Below, piece by piece: positions 1-11,790 of a stretch of DNA of 64,000 bases. The notes under the pieces were generated by a model that did not search any database, was not told the origin of the DNA, and saw nothing but the letters and a program-made list of their open reading frames with translations. Within the stretch, counting starts at the first letter, position 1. Every line of letters starts with the position of its first letter. The DNA is from Straminergon stramineum (taxonomy: Eukaryota; Streptophyta; Bryopsida; Hypnales; Calliergonaceae): NCBI GenBank assembly GCA_963920665.1, contig OY987268.1, positions 17,300,501 through 17,364,500 on the forward strand. Direction: 5' to 3'. The translations under genes and the position numbers were made by a program.

Positions 1-410
1 TTACAATGAACTTCTGCGGCTTATAACTTCTTCATATGCAATCCGTTTTCAATCATTTTTGTTGGAAAAGTTTTACATACTAGGCTAGTTTGTGTGGTTA
101 AAATTTCATATCAATCCAAGAGGTAATGAGTGAGTGAGAAGCATTTTAGTAGAGGGAGGTTCAGTTGTAGATGTGATTTTTTGCTACCTTTTTCACTGTT
201 TTTTGACATTTCAAAACAATTTTGCAGACACAATGAGTCCATTGAATGATATTTTTTTTTCACCAAAGTGTTTGTCTTTTGGTTTTGAATCACTTTAAAG
301 TTTAAAGTTTTTTCATTTTAGTAGGTTTAGAAATCAAATTTCACCTCCAAATGTGTTTTTAAGAAAATTTAGAGTTATAGCACTTGAAAAGCAAGGATGA
401 GGGGTTTAGG
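1..410 (-). mobile_element. Inverted partial copy of the neighbouring TTAA element
   Basis: Bases 1-364 are the exact reverse complement of 627-990 in the stretches compared, and 365-399 of 455-489. The 137 bases at 490-626 are missing from this arm, with AAATTT at both edges of the missing piece. A further ~36 bases near the terminus are missing, with ATG at both edges. The copy is cut by the window start. Confidence 0.85.
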
Positions 411-415
411 TAAGC

Positions 416-1379
416 TTAACCCCTCATTGCCTAAAGTCCAAACATGTATAAAAGCATCCTTGCTTTTCAAGTGCTATAACTCTAAATTTCAAAGAATTAT
501 GAAAATCTCAACCATACAATCTTGTAGTGTGCATGTTGTAGATGGTGTGAAACAAATTTGGGGTCATTTGACCATATAGATTGAATGATTATAATGTTTT
601 AGTGTTGAAAAAAGATGCTGAAATTTTCTTAAAAACACATTTGGAGGTGAAATTTGATTTCTAAACCTACTAAAATGAAAAAACTTTAAACTTTAAAGTG
701 ATTCAAAACCAAAAGACAAACACTTTGGTGAAAAAAAAATATCATTCAATGGACTCATTGTGTCTGCAAAATTGTTTTGAAATGTCAAAAAACAGTGAAA
801 AAGGTAGCAAAAAATCACATCTACAACTGAACCTCCCTCTACTAAAATGCTTCTCACTCACTCATTACCTCTTGGATTGATATGAAATTTTAACCACACA
901 AACTAGCCTAGTATGTAAAACTTTTCCAACAAAAATGATTGAAAACGGATTGCATATGAAGAAGTTATAAGCCGCAGAAGTTCATTGTAATGCAAAAATG
1001 TTTGGGTTTTGAACTTTGAATTGTTTACAAACATTCAAAACAACTTGGATTGACATGAAAATTTTACCACAATAACTAGACCTTGAGAGGAACAAAACCC
1101 AAAAACATTTTATAAAGAAGTTTCAAGCCCCCAAAGTTGCAGCCATCAGAATGCAATGTAGTGAATTCAAATTGAACCTGTGAACTTCGAAGGGCTCTAA
1201 AAAAATCAGCACATCTTGTATTGATCTGAAAATTTTACTAGTGAAACTAGAATAATATGCGCAACTTTTCCAACAAGTTTTATTGAATTCAAATATTGGA
1301 TGCAAAAGTAAAAGCACTTTAAATTGACTGCCAGACAATGTGAGGACACTGTTCGTCCCCTCATGCGATGAGGGGTTAA
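416..1379 (+). mobile_element. TTAA-ended non-autonomous DNA transposon, 964 bp
   Basis: It begins TTAACCCCTCATTGCC and ends GCGATGAGGGGTTAA, so the termini are inverted repeats enclosing TTAA. A full-length relative lies at 50851-51826 and a diverged, nested one at 22103-27050. No transposase is encoded. TTAA at both outer ends suggests a piggyBac-type target duplication. Confidence 0.8.
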
Positions 1380-1560
1380 GCTTAGATGTGGATGGGAGAA
1401 CTTATGGGGGACGTGAACCAGAGAGCATTATGAGACTTTGTGTCAGTGTCTCGTACAGGCATACCCCTCTGGCTTGGAAGCACGGACAAAAATCATGTAC
1501 GGGACAAAGGTAACTGTTTTACTTAGTCTCCTTCAAAAGCCACCATTTGAAGGCAGATCG
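1380..1560. other. Unassigned spacer between two mobile elements
   Basis: Relatively GC-balanced sequence with an open frame continuing into the following MITE. It could be a scrap of an older gene, but I recognise no product. Confidence 0.2.
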
Positions 1561-1820
1561 GAGGATGTTAAATCCTCCATTCAAACTGGGCCGGGCAGAT
1601 TTACCTTGAGGAAAATGCAGGCATTTTTAAATTTTTTGCACATTATTTTTTTTGCAAATTTTGAATTCATAATTGCAATCAAAAACCCCAAATTAGCTAA
1701 GTTAGGTCTAGAACATATCCTAGACACAACTCAAAATAGGGGGCATTTTTTACTTTTATCCTTAGATAACCACAAAATTATCCTGCAAGGCCCAGTTTGA
1801 ATGGAGGATTTAATGTCCTC
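1561..1820. mobile_element. MITE, 260 bp, ends GAGGATGTTAAATCCTCC
   Basis: Its terminal inverted repeats run for about 30 bases (left end GAGGATGTTAAATCCTCCAT, right end the complement with few changes). The interior is related to the element at 51946-52210, sharing TTTTTTGCACATTA and CTCAAAATAGGGGGCA. The open frame running through it is not a gene. Confidence 0.8.
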
Positions 1821-1934
1821 TGCCATTTTCATGGGCTTCTGTAGATGGGAAGATTTTTAGTTCATTTTGCAAGCAAACAGAAATGAATGCAGCATGTAAC
1901 ACAAGGGATTTCATATATTTTGAAGCATCATTAA

Positions 1935-3708
1935 ATTAATTATTGATATTTGGGGGGACATGATTGTAAAGAAGATTTTTATTCTTTTTGAAAAGTGCTA
2001 AGTACATTATTTGTAGGTTAAAAAACATGTATCACTCTTCTATACAAAAAATGATTTGAAAATTGCAATTTTAAAAAAACTAAGAAGTGATGAAGTTGTT
2101 CATTCATTTATTTATTTACCAAAACTAAGTGTCATGTGAAGTGTGTCTTGAGTACAAAAACATGCTCAAATTTTGCACAATGATTCCAATTCTCCAATTT
2201 ATAACAAAAATTCCAGATTTGGAAGGAGTGCATTCCTACTACTATCATTTTTGAGAGTTAGGGTCAATTTTGGATATAGCTCCTTGTAAATATGTACTCC
2301 CTCCATACCAAAATGATCTTCCAGTTTCCCTTAATGCTTTTATTCCAAGAATGATCATTTTTGTTCTTGAAGATTCAATGATGGGATAACAACTTCCTTG
2401 AAAATACTTAGAAATCAGTTTTAATAACATTATTTTTAACCTTAATCTCAAAACATTTTGTTTGATCAAAAGATCATTTTGGGACTAAGGAAGTAGTTTT
2501 TTCATAAAGTGTCAAAAAAATGTGTTCTAAGATAATTTAGAATCCCCTCTTAACTACCAATAAAATTCAACAAAAACTTTTGAATATCAATGAAGGGAAC
2601 CATGTTTAAACTCTTATTTGGACAATTTTTAGGTGATATAATTACTTTATATTTTGCATTCTACAACTCCCTTTTGCCAATACATCTATGTTTGTCATTT
2701 GAATTCACAACATTGCAAACTCTAGATTGCCTGAACAACACATTTTGTATTTTCATTGTTTCAAGAACCATTGTGTCTAACAATATGTCCGATTTCTTCC
2801 TTCTAATGTTTTAAAGGTTCTTGTGTTAGTTTCACTTATATGGTATGACTTTTTGAGTCTCTTCTTTGCAAATATTCAATAGCTGAAAAAATCCAAATAT
2901 TTTTCACTTCCACAATGATATGTATTTTAAAGTGCAACTTATAGGAAAAATAGAAATTTTTGTTAAAATGGCAATATTCCATATGCTATCTTTAGATTGC
3001 ATAGTTTAAACCATCTAGGACAAGTATAGATTTTAGACTACACGGTCTAAACTATAAAAGTGCCAAAGTTGTTCAATGACTGCAATTTTAACAAAATTCA
3101 CTATATAAGTTTAGAAGTCATTTTCATGCTAAAGTCGTAAACTATAACTCATGGATCATTACGGAACATTCATGCAATCATATCTATTGCACTAATGAAT
3201 ATTTATTGATTAATTTTATGACCAAATTTTCAAGAAAAGAAATTTATAGTAAATTGAATATTAGTAATATTTACAAGATTTGTTTTGCTATGACTTCTAA
3301 TTGTGGTGATTCCCCAAAAAATCTTTTTATTTACTAATTGAAATTATTTTTGAGAGGTCATTATTTAAATTGGGAAGTTTTCCAAGGTGAAGCATATATG
3401 TGCACTTTGAATTATCTATAGAATCTTTTTACAAAGAGTACTTTGAAAACTCACACCATAGTAATAATAGGAAACTAACACAAGAATTTAAAAACTATAG
3501 ATGAATAAAATTGGAAGTGCTTGTTGGACACACAAGCAATTGAAAGTATGAGAACAACCCAAAATGAGTAGCTAGGCTAATCTAAGGTCAACGCTAAGAA
3601 TTTAACAATATTCTACCTCTAGTTATTTACTATGGGAAACATATTCATTTGGCATGGATAATAATTATGTTATAGTGGGCCTTTATTCCTAAACATTGAA
3701 ATAACACC
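1935..3708 (+). repeat. Long dispersed repeat, copy 1, left part
   Basis: Collinear with 29607-31030 over about 1.5 kb, with scattered substitutions and small gaps. Shared anchors include GACATGATTGTAAAGAAGAT and GGACACACAAGCAATTG versus GGACACACTAGTAGTTG. No coding potential was recognised. Confidence 0.75.
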
Positions 3709-4538
3709 CAAGTGATTGCAAGAAACACTTGTCCTAATTTTTGTCCCCTTCCTCTCAAACAATTGTTTTTTTGCTCATAACTTTTGCATTGTGTGTTAGT
3801 TTTGCATGAAATTTGTATTGGTACATGTGAAATTTATAGGCATTGAATAATTTTTTGTATTTAAAAAATATTTTACGATATTTAAATAGCCTCCAATGAG
3901 ATGTTTGCCTTAGCCATTTGGGGGGGGGAGGGAGTAGTATTTTTTTTATCCAAAAATTAAATTTTGAAGCTCAAAATTGGTATACAAGGACTTCTATTAG
4001 AGTTACACAATACTAAGAAAAGATTATCTAAAAATAGTAAACTATCCACCTTCCACATGTACTCAAAGGGTAGTACCTCACTATAAGAAATCCAAGTTTT
4101 AGGCTACGTTTTACCACTAATGATGATGTCCAAAGATGTCAAAGGGCAACTAGCCCAATAAGGTAGATTTTTGTGGATGTTGCGGAGAACATTGGCACAT
4201 TACTATAAAACTAAGTTGATGTTATCATTGACTTTGATGTTTTATTTAACACAATTGAAGATATGTTGATGTTTTTTGGAACACCAAAAAAAACTTAGGC
4301 TACCAAGTCAGCAAGTAAACCCATTTTGACTATAGTTAAGTTAGTGATTATTTAAAATTATTACGGTCTATGATAAAATGTTGACCATTTGTAAAAAATT
4401 TAGAGGAAGGGTAGGCACATGGCATGCTTTGCCAAAAAAGGGAAATGGATGGATGTACACGATGGATGAAAAGAGATGGTCCTTATATAAGTGGGGTGGT
4501 AGGAAGTGCAACAATTGATATAGGATATGTAAAGCAAT

Positions 4539-5263
4539 AATTGGGTGATTGCAAGAAACACTTGTCGATTTTGTTGCGTTTTCTTGATTTTTTGGGGAGT
4601 ACTTTAAATTAGAAAATTAATTTTTAAAAAATGAAAAAAATATGGCTAATGTATATGCCTTTAAGATGAAGGTACCCATGGAAGGAATTGCATAGAAAAA
4701 TTCTCTAAGTAGGAGAACTAGAAAAGTGCTAAGTCTCAAGAAAATCCATACTTTGATATTTTAATTAAGAAAAAATAGTAAAAATAAGTAAATACACAAA
4801 GTAAAAACTGGCCATTTGCAACAATCCTATCGTGATGGTCATTTACCAAAAAGACCACCAAAATAATATTTTATATGTTTCAAAATGCAAGAAAAAAGGT
4901 CACTTTGTAGACTTCCACACCACAAAAATTAACTATTTTTAAATTTCCTTTCCTGAATAGCTACAAGTCTACTAGAAGACCATCTCCTCCAAATTTCAGC
5001 TCAAAATCTATTTTTGGGGGTTCTAAATAGTACTAAAAACCTCCAAATTGGCAAGTGTGATATTGAATTGGGGTCTATTTTTGGATAGTAAATTATTTTT
5101 GAAAATTATGAAAAAATTAGGGAAGGTGCATAATAGTCATGAGTACCTTCCCTATAAATCTTGAATCATTTGGAGACAAAACACAAAACTTATGGGCAAA
5201 AAACAAATCAGCACACACTATGTGACACAAAATAGGACAAGTGTTTCTTGCAATCACCCAATT
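4539..5263. mobile_element. MITE, 725 bp, ends AATTGGGTGATTGCAAGAAA
   Basis: The terminal inverted repeat is 27-28 bases without mismatch (left at 4539-4566, right at 5236-5263). The element sits inside the CACTA-ended element. A related end occurs at 3711. Confidence 0.8.
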
Positions 5264-5598
5264 GTGTTCAATGTAAAATATTTATAACATGTAGACATCC
5301 GAAACAATGTGTAGATATCTAAAACAACATTTAAATGTCTAAAACAACATTGAGATGTACAATGGGCAAATTCCCATATTGTAGTTATGCCATATCTTTT
5401 GTCTCACCATGGATGAATAATGGATATAAATATAACCTCTGTACCCTTAAATCTCACTAATATTCAATGAAGAAATTCCTTCATTTTGCCATCAAATTTT
5501 TTCTTGATGGTAGATGGTAGGTTTTCTTCAATTCTTGTTGAATTCAACAACTTTGCTTGTTCATTTTATTTTACAGAGTATTATTTATTTATTTTAAA

Positions 5599-5618
5599 TT
5601 ATTATTATTATTATTATT
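5599..5618. repeat. (ATT)n microsatellite
   Basis: A run of ATT units follows an ATTT-rich stretch. Confidence 0.8.
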
Positions 5619-6750
5619 TTGTTGATCTTGCCTTATGAGTATGGTATGTTCCAATTGATGTTTCAAAAAATGTCTAGACATGTAATTTGATATCTCAAAA
5701 AGCAACATTAAAATTTTCAAATGACATAAAAGTGTATTGATTAGGCATGCCACATCATCATTGGTTACCATGTTGCTTTTCCCACCACCACATCAAGTGC
5801 CATGTCACAAACATGTTGAATGAAAAAAATCCCACATGGCTCTTCCAAATTACATGGCGTTTACGTACATGCTACATTGTAGGGAGCTTGGAAAACCATG
5901 TTTTTAGTGTTATTAGAAAAAAACAAGCTGAAATTCGGTGTGTTTTTTCAGGTTTTCAAACATTTTTGGCCTGTCTATTGTAACAAATTTTAGATGAAAT
6001 CCAAATTGACTACTTCCATGTCTAATTGAATGCCTTGAGATGTTTTTTCTAACATTAAAAAAAACTCCAATTTCTTATAGTGCTTTTATGGTTAATTACT
6101 CAATTTCATTAAAATGGCATTATTCCCTTAAAATAGCATACCATTTTGTTACTAAGCTACTTTGACAATTTTAAGGTTTAGACTCCATAATCTCAACTCA
6201 AAACTGTGTTTTAAATGTTAGAAATCTAAACTTATCCTGGATGTCTTAAATCTAAACATGCCATAGATGGTTTAGACCACATGGTTTGAAATCTATATCT
6301 ATCCTAGATGTCCCTTTTATAGTTTAGACTATGCAATTTGAAAAATGGCACATAGAATACTGCCATTTTAATGAAACTAACCATCTTAAGTTTGTGTAAG
6401 TGCAAAGAACACAATTTTTTTTCCAAAGATGAAAATGGTTGAGAAAGAGCATCTTTAAGTTAGAAAAAATGTTTATAAAAAAATTTAAAAATTTAAAATT
6501 AAAAACTATTTTCTAAAAATCAAACATCAAAGTGTCTATTTTCTTGGCATTTTTCAATTTTCATTGTGCATAAATTTTAGAGATAATTTTTTCTAGGTCT
6601 TAATTTTTAGAGATATATAGTTTTCAATGCTTCACAAATGTTCCATATTTTATTTCATTCAAAAGAAATTATTCCAAAAGTCAAGGTACTTAGTAAAAAA
6701 GGCCGTTTTGAACCAAAAACAACAAGTTTTTTTTGCAACAAACTAGTGAC

Positions 6751-7680
6751 CTAGAAATTTAGAGAAATAATGCTTCCACATTTGATAAGATTTGAAAGAG
6801 ACACAAGTGAACTAAAGTGGGTACCCCTAAATGCATCATTGTCCTAAACACCACCATCATCACTCTGTATACATCTCCAAAATGAATATGTACTATGTGC
6901 CTATGTGGAAGGTATGATTTTAAAACATTTACCAAAAAAAACTTTGTCCCTTGATAACTTTTGCAAATGATATCCAAATATCACATTTTTTGGGGCATTG
7001 GAGCCTCCTTTCACTTGTCAAGAAGCAAATATAAAAATTTGACCAGTCTAATTATAGCAACGAGGAACAGAAAGTTAGCAACAAGTGGCGGTTTGGAGGG
7101 TGCTCACATTAGCACTTGACAAGGTCCATTTCCGTATGAAACTTATTGCAACGGAGCTGGGATAGTTCCGAGTGACATGTGGATGTTTATATGGATGCTG
7201 AGGTGTCCTCACTTGCTAATGTACGGTATGTCAAATTATACACTGGCCACATTCAAAACAACAGGTGAATCTAACTTATCCCCCCAAAAAACTCTGTGAA
7301 ATTTTTGCAAGAATGATGAAGAATCCCAGTCCTATTTTTATTTGGGAGGGATAGGAAATGGAGGAAATCTACTCCATTTCAAGTTTTGAAGTGGTGCTGC
7401 AGGGAAATCAGTAACTTATAATTTGAAACACTTTGAAATTAATGCAAAAACAGAAGAAACAAACTGAAGGCATCTTTTGATGAGATTGAACTTTGGACAT
7501 TACCAAGAGTGAGTCTTCATCATGTGAGACCAAAAGTAGATAGAACCATCTTGTATGGTGAAGCATCAGTCAGACCTTACACTAAGTTAGCGAGTCACTG
7601 TGGAAAGCTTTCTAAGAAAATGCTGCTCGTGTCCTTTTCTCCACGTACTGCATTGTCTATTGCTGAGTCAGTGTGGTAAG
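6751..7680 (+). repeat. Long dispersed repeat, copy 1, right part
   Basis: Collinear with the second copy from 31030 to 33800 once the latter's insertions are removed. It ends just upstream of the actinoporin-like promoter. A third, shorter relative is at 53225-53400. Confidence 0.75.
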
Positions 7681-7689
7681 CTCACAAAA

Positions 7690-8137
7690 GAAGATGATGA
7701 TCATCTCCTTGTAGAGCAGATTACCTTAGTATAAGTACCATGGCTTCAGCAGCTAGCTCCACCCATCTCACTTCCTCACTCTCGCATTACGCACACTGCT
7801 GAGCAAGTCATCGATCGCCTGTCCCACGAGACACTGTCACAGCACCCTCCCGGGTACAAGTTCGTTCGTTTCCGCATTTGCCTTACGCTTCCTTGTTGCA
7901 GTTGTTCTCTTAGTGTAGATCGTAGCGATTACGGTTAGACAGTCGCTGTGTGAGCTGCCTGTGAGTGGTGGCATGCATGTGTTTTGCATGACCTTGGTCA
8001 ATCAATCAATTTCTCACCTTTAAATAAACTCGACCGAATAGAAGCAATTATTGTCCAGCTGATTGCAATTAGTCTGGACTTAAGTGAATGCAATCGATCA
8101 TTATAGTGATGGTGTGGTGTTCGCAGGATATCGCAAG
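7690..8137 (+). promoter_or_regulatory. Probable promoter and 5' leader of the actinoporin-like gene
   Basis: A TATA-like TATAAGTA lies at 7730-7737. The following stretch is C/T-rich and less AT-rich than the flanks, as expected of a 5' leader. A candidate leader intron runs from the donor GTGAGT at 7961 to the acceptor TTCGCAG ending at 8126, eleven bases before the start codon. The sequence upstream of about 7,680 belongs to a dispersed repeat, so the promoter abuts repeat DNA. The transcription start cannot be fixed without RNA data. Confidence 0.4.
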
Positions 8138-9354
8138 ATGGCCGCAGCCATTGCAGAAGCCATTCCAATTGCTGAGTTTTCGGTGACCTTACTCAGAAGT
8201 ATCGTGGATGGGATAGTCGGAGTTGATCGAAAGATCGCAATCGGATTCAAGAACTACACTTATGTAAGTAGATCTCCGGACAACATTACAATAGGTTTTA
8301 ACGGAAGCTCTCACTACGTCGTGTACATATTGTTGCTGGAGCCCCTCAATTCTCTAACGCTTGATGGAAAGTATATACTTTGCAATGCATGGTTAAGTTT
8401 GAAGTATATGTATGATCGAATCAGTCTTTCCTAACTAGCACGGCATACACGAGCAAAACAGATAAGTTCCTAGTTGAGTTTCTTACTATACTGTCACACA
8501 GATTCTTGGCACTGATAAATAATAAGTACTACCACATATACATTTTGATGTGCCTCATACTAAGATTTGGCCTTTCATTTCCAGCATACACTCCAAAGCC
8601 TGGGGGTATACTTCGAGAGTGGGTCAAGCAATCAGAACATTGCCTACCAGATTCCCAGCCAAGAGGTTGGTTTGTTTTCTGCCCGCAAGTCGGATCACAC
8701 TGCTCGAGGGTCTGTTGGTGTGTTCTCCTACTACATTCAGGTCAGTGCGTGAAAAATAAGCAAATTTACGATTCATCTGAAGTGCACCTCCCAGGGCAAT
8801 GCTGGGTGTGCATTCATGGAGTCAATTGCCATACCTGCATGCAGATCGAAAGCACTATGAAATACAACTGTTCAGTCCAAGGTTATAACTTCAATTTACT
8901 ACCTTGGTCTCCCGATCGAACCGATGAATGATATACTGGATCGAGTTTCTCAAAATTCCACGACTCCAGTATCGTTCCTAGTAATGAGCGTGTCCATATC
9001 GATCTATGCATGATCCATAGTTCGCACATTGGTACGTCTACGAACTTTATCTACTAATAGTTTTCATCCCGTGATCATATATATTGTCAGGATGTGAACA
9101 AGACCGTCCATGTGATGTGGTCCGTCCCCTTCGACTACAACTTGTACTCGAACTGGTGGAACGTGGTTGTGGTTGATGGCCGTGAAGAAGCCAGCTACAG
9201 TGTCTATGACCGCCTGTACAATGGATCCGGCGGGTTCCCCTATCCGCACCAAGCCGACCAGTGGCTCGACACAACCATTAATGGCTACCACCTGCTCGGG
9301 AGCATGACCAACAATGGACAAGCCATTCTCGAGGTGGAGTTCAAAAACGCTTGA
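8138..9354 (+). CDS. Actinoporin-like (bryoporin-type) pore-forming protein, 3 exons
   Basis: The exons are 8138-8263, 8585-8740 and 9091-9354 (TGA at 9352-9354), giving 42 + 52 + 87 = 181 residues, the usual length of the family. Both introns are GT-AG and phase 0, with donors GTAAGT at 8264 and GTCAGT at 8741. Exon 1 encodes the N-terminal amphipathic helix, exon 2 the first half of the beta-sandwich, and exon 3 the rest. Exon 3 carries PFDY (residues 107-110) and the aromatic cluster YSNWW (113-117), the family's phosphocholine/membrane-binding face. The protein ends in the conserved AILEVEF strand (172-178). There is no cysteine and no obvious signal peptide, both typical of the family or of its mature form. 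I chose the ATG at 8138 for its strong AAGATGGCC context; the in-frame ATG at 8084 lies upstream of a likely 3' splice site (8120-8126). The family inserts into sphingomyelin-containing membranes. In moss a homologue has been linked to drought tolerance, but the role here is inferred. No break is seen. Confidence 0.9.
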
Positions 9355-9403
9355 TTAAGTTAAGGTGCTCCTAGCCACTGTCAAGTTGATGGATCTCGAA
9401 CAG

Positions 9404-9409
9404 AATAAA
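9404..9409 (+). terminator. Polyadenylation signal AATAAA after the actinoporin-like gene
   Basis: A canonical AATAAA lies 50 bases after the stop codon. A second AATAAA is near 9,816. Plant poly(A) signals are loose, so this is only a candidate. Confidence 0.4.
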
Positions 9410-10095
9410 CCTAGCTAAAGGGTCCTCAGTTTGGAAACAGGAGCCCGGTCAGCCGATCGGGACGTTTGGACTACCTTCTCATTATTAGTGTCGTGTTGTA
9501 CAAATTGAGGATAATAAGTTTGTGGAGGATCTCATGGATTGAGTTTATCTCCATATGTACCTCAAACTGTGATATGGTATGATTATCAGCATGGGCTAAC
9601 AGTGGATTCAATGAAAGTCTTGGATTTTGCATCCTTACTTTGCATTTGCATTCGTTCATGTCTGTGCTTCCGCGCGCGATCCTGGCATGGAATATATTTG
9701 ATGGGAATTTCTAAAGTTTGCTGTCATAATACAACAAGCAGCAGACTTCAGTTGAGGGAGCTTCTCTGGATCCAAAGTCTGAGTCCTGTACCGGTGTCAG
9801 GTTCAACTGGACTCGGCAAATAAACCAGAGATAAGCTTACGTTATCTAAGTTCCTTTCCTTTTGTTGTGAGCGTGCACATCCTGGATCAGATGATCATCA
9901 ATCTCTCCTCCCCGAGTGCCCAAATTAAACTAATGACAGTAAAATTATTTTTGAGAATGAATGATAAATGATTGAAAATTCTCGAAAGATCTCCGACATT
10001 GATTCATGTAGCGCATCATTTCTTCTTTCCATTGATATATTTCATTTTTTTTTAATGATGCTTCCTCTTATCAATATGTACTTTTCACAACATCT
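9410..10095. other. Intergenic stretch without a recognised gene
   Basis: Mixed composition. The part to 9,835 is less AT-rich and may be 3' flank of the actinoporin-like gene. The open frame at 9539-9823 has no recognisable motif. Confidence 0.3.
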
Positions 10096-10109
10096 ATACC
10101 TTAATATAG

Positions 10110-10625
10110 GCTTTTTGTTTTGTTTTGTTTTCTTTGTTTGTTTGTTGTGTTGAGATCTCTCGGACCGTATGTCCCCTAGTCAAGTTCTTGGTATTATTGG
10201 AAAGCCCTCGGCGAGGAGGGGTGCATGGGCCTTGTTTCACAATGTTTCGACTCACGGTATGAAAGTTATGGAATTTCAAAGTTTTTATGAATAAAAAAAT
10301 TAGAAAAATACTTTTACTTTTATTTTGATTGTGATAATGGCACAAGGCACACTAGTCCATACCTTAAGTTAGGTTGTTTATTTTGTTTTGTTTTGTTTGT
10401 TTGTTATGTTGAGATCTCCTGGACCATGATCCCTCGGTCCTGTTCTTGGTACCATCGGAAAGCCCTTGGTGAGGAGGGGTGCATGGGCTTTGTTTCGTGG
10501 CATTTGGGTCTCTAACATTAAAGTTATTGAATTTTGAAGTTTTTTTGAATAAAAAGATTAGAAAAATGCTTTTATTTTGATTTTGGATGTGGCAACGACA
10601 CAAGGCATAATAGTTCATTATTAAT
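10110..10625 (+). repeat. Tandem duplication, two units of about 259 bp
   Basis: Each unit has a TTTTG-rich lead, then GAGATCTC, a GAGGAGGGGTGCATGGGC core and an ATAAAAA tail; GAGATCTC recurs 259 bases apart (10152 and 10411). A diverged inverted third copy is at 11655-11790. Confidence 0.8.
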
Positions 10626-10873
10626 AGAGAATGGTTGAACACTTAGTGTACAGTAAAAAAAAAGGCAAATCCCTCTCCCTTGAAGTTGGGATATGCCCAC
10701 AAGCTTTGCATTTTTACAAAGAGTGCATGTGCGGATTCCAAGACTGTACACAATTTTTTGTAAGTTCTAAGCATTGTAAAGCGCAAAGGAAGGGAGTTGA
10801 AAGACCTGATCAATGGGTTCATTGAGTTGCTGAGGTTAACGTATTGATAAGCTTATGCATGTCAGCAACTCTC

Positions 10874-11518
10874 TTAACCCCTAAATGCCCAAGGCCTGTT
10901 TGGAGCTCCTGGAAATTTGATCTAAATTGAACAAAAAGTCAACAATTTCATAAGTTGTACCAATTTCTTTTGAATTGTAACCATACAAATTCAAACTAGA
11001 CATGTTAGAGATCACATAGAAAAAGAAAATATAACAATATCACTTACAGATTGAAAGATTATAATGTTTGATTATGAAGGTGTAAAAATTGTGAAAATTT
11101 TTCAATTCACTTTTTGCATGTCAACTCTAAAAAGTTGGTCACCAAAAAAATATGGGGTTATAGGGCCTAGCATGCACAACCGCAATCAATTTACGGTTTT
11201 CCAAAATCTATTCTACAATTTTTTTAAATGAGTTTCAAATGTGATTTTGCCTCCAAGATCTAGTGTATTTGAGGGTCATTTTCAAGAGCCCTCAACACTA
11301 CGAGAAGTCAAGATTGCAATGGGCATCCTTGCACTAAATCTTCTATAGAAAAATCATAATCCTTTATTTTCCAGATCAACTTTTTGATCCTAAAACTAGA
11401 CTTCAAAAAGAATTCTCCAAAAATACAAACTACTAATAATAGCAATTTGGTTGGCTTTTACTTAACTTCAAAGTTTTCAAAACACCAAAATCTGGTGCCT
11501 TGGGCATTTAGGGGTTAA
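10874..11518. mobile_element. TTAA-ended MITE, 645 bp
   Basis: It begins TTAACCCCTAAATGCCCAAGG and ends with the exact complement CCTTGGGCATTTAGGGGTTAA, a 21-base perfect inverted repeat with TTAA at each end. The interior is AT-rich and non-coding. Confidence 0.9.
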
Positions 11519-11654
11519 AGGACCAATTGCTGTTGGCCAAGGTTCAACGAATGTGTACTTTGCTTTAGTACCTACACAGTACACACCGTACTTGGCAAAG
11601 ATTTACTTATACCAGTGTGCCCTATGCTGTTGCCATAGCCAAAAGAAAACTAAA

Positions 11655-11790
11655 AGTGATTTTCTAATTTTTTGATTCAAAAAAATCTTTGAAATTCAAT
11701 AACTTTCACACCATAGGTTGAAACGCCATGAATCAAAGTCCATGCACCCCTCCTTGCAAAGAGCTTTCCAATAGTACCAAGCACACAAGG
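11655..11790 (-). repeat. Inverted diverged copy of the 259-bp unit
   Basis: Reads on the minus strand as the GAGGGGTGCATGGAC core with the flanking TTGGTACTATTGGAAAGC motif of the units at 10110-10625. Confidence 0.65.

Larger units (their letters stand above)
4079..6082. mobile_element. CACTA-ended element, about 2.0 kb, nested
   Basis: It begins CACTATAAGAAAT and ends ATTTCTTATAGTG, an exact 13-base inverted terminal repeat of CACTA type. The flanking 3-mers (CCT/CTT) do not match exactly. No transposase frame was seen. Confidence 0.6.
3711..6750. mobile_element. About 3 kb insertion splitting dispersed-repeat copy 1
   Basis: The second repeat copy lacks this block (its empty site is near 31,018). 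The left end carries AGTGATTGCAAGAAACACTT and the right end a diverged inverted version, with TTGCAA followed by A-rich sequence and ACTTGTT. It holds two further insertions. Confidence 0.5.

Noticed and set aside
111..880. Identical 60-codon frames on opposite strands
   Set aside because: They are the two arms of the inverted duplication, not two genes. No start context or domain supports them.
8084..8137. Upstream in-frame ATG as start of the actinoporin-like protein
   Set aside because: It would add 18 residues not typical of the family, and a likely 3' splice site separates it from the strong-context ATG at 8138.
9047..9321. Minus-strand frames over exon 3 of the actinoporin-like gene
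   Set aside because: They are shadows of the real exon on the other strand.
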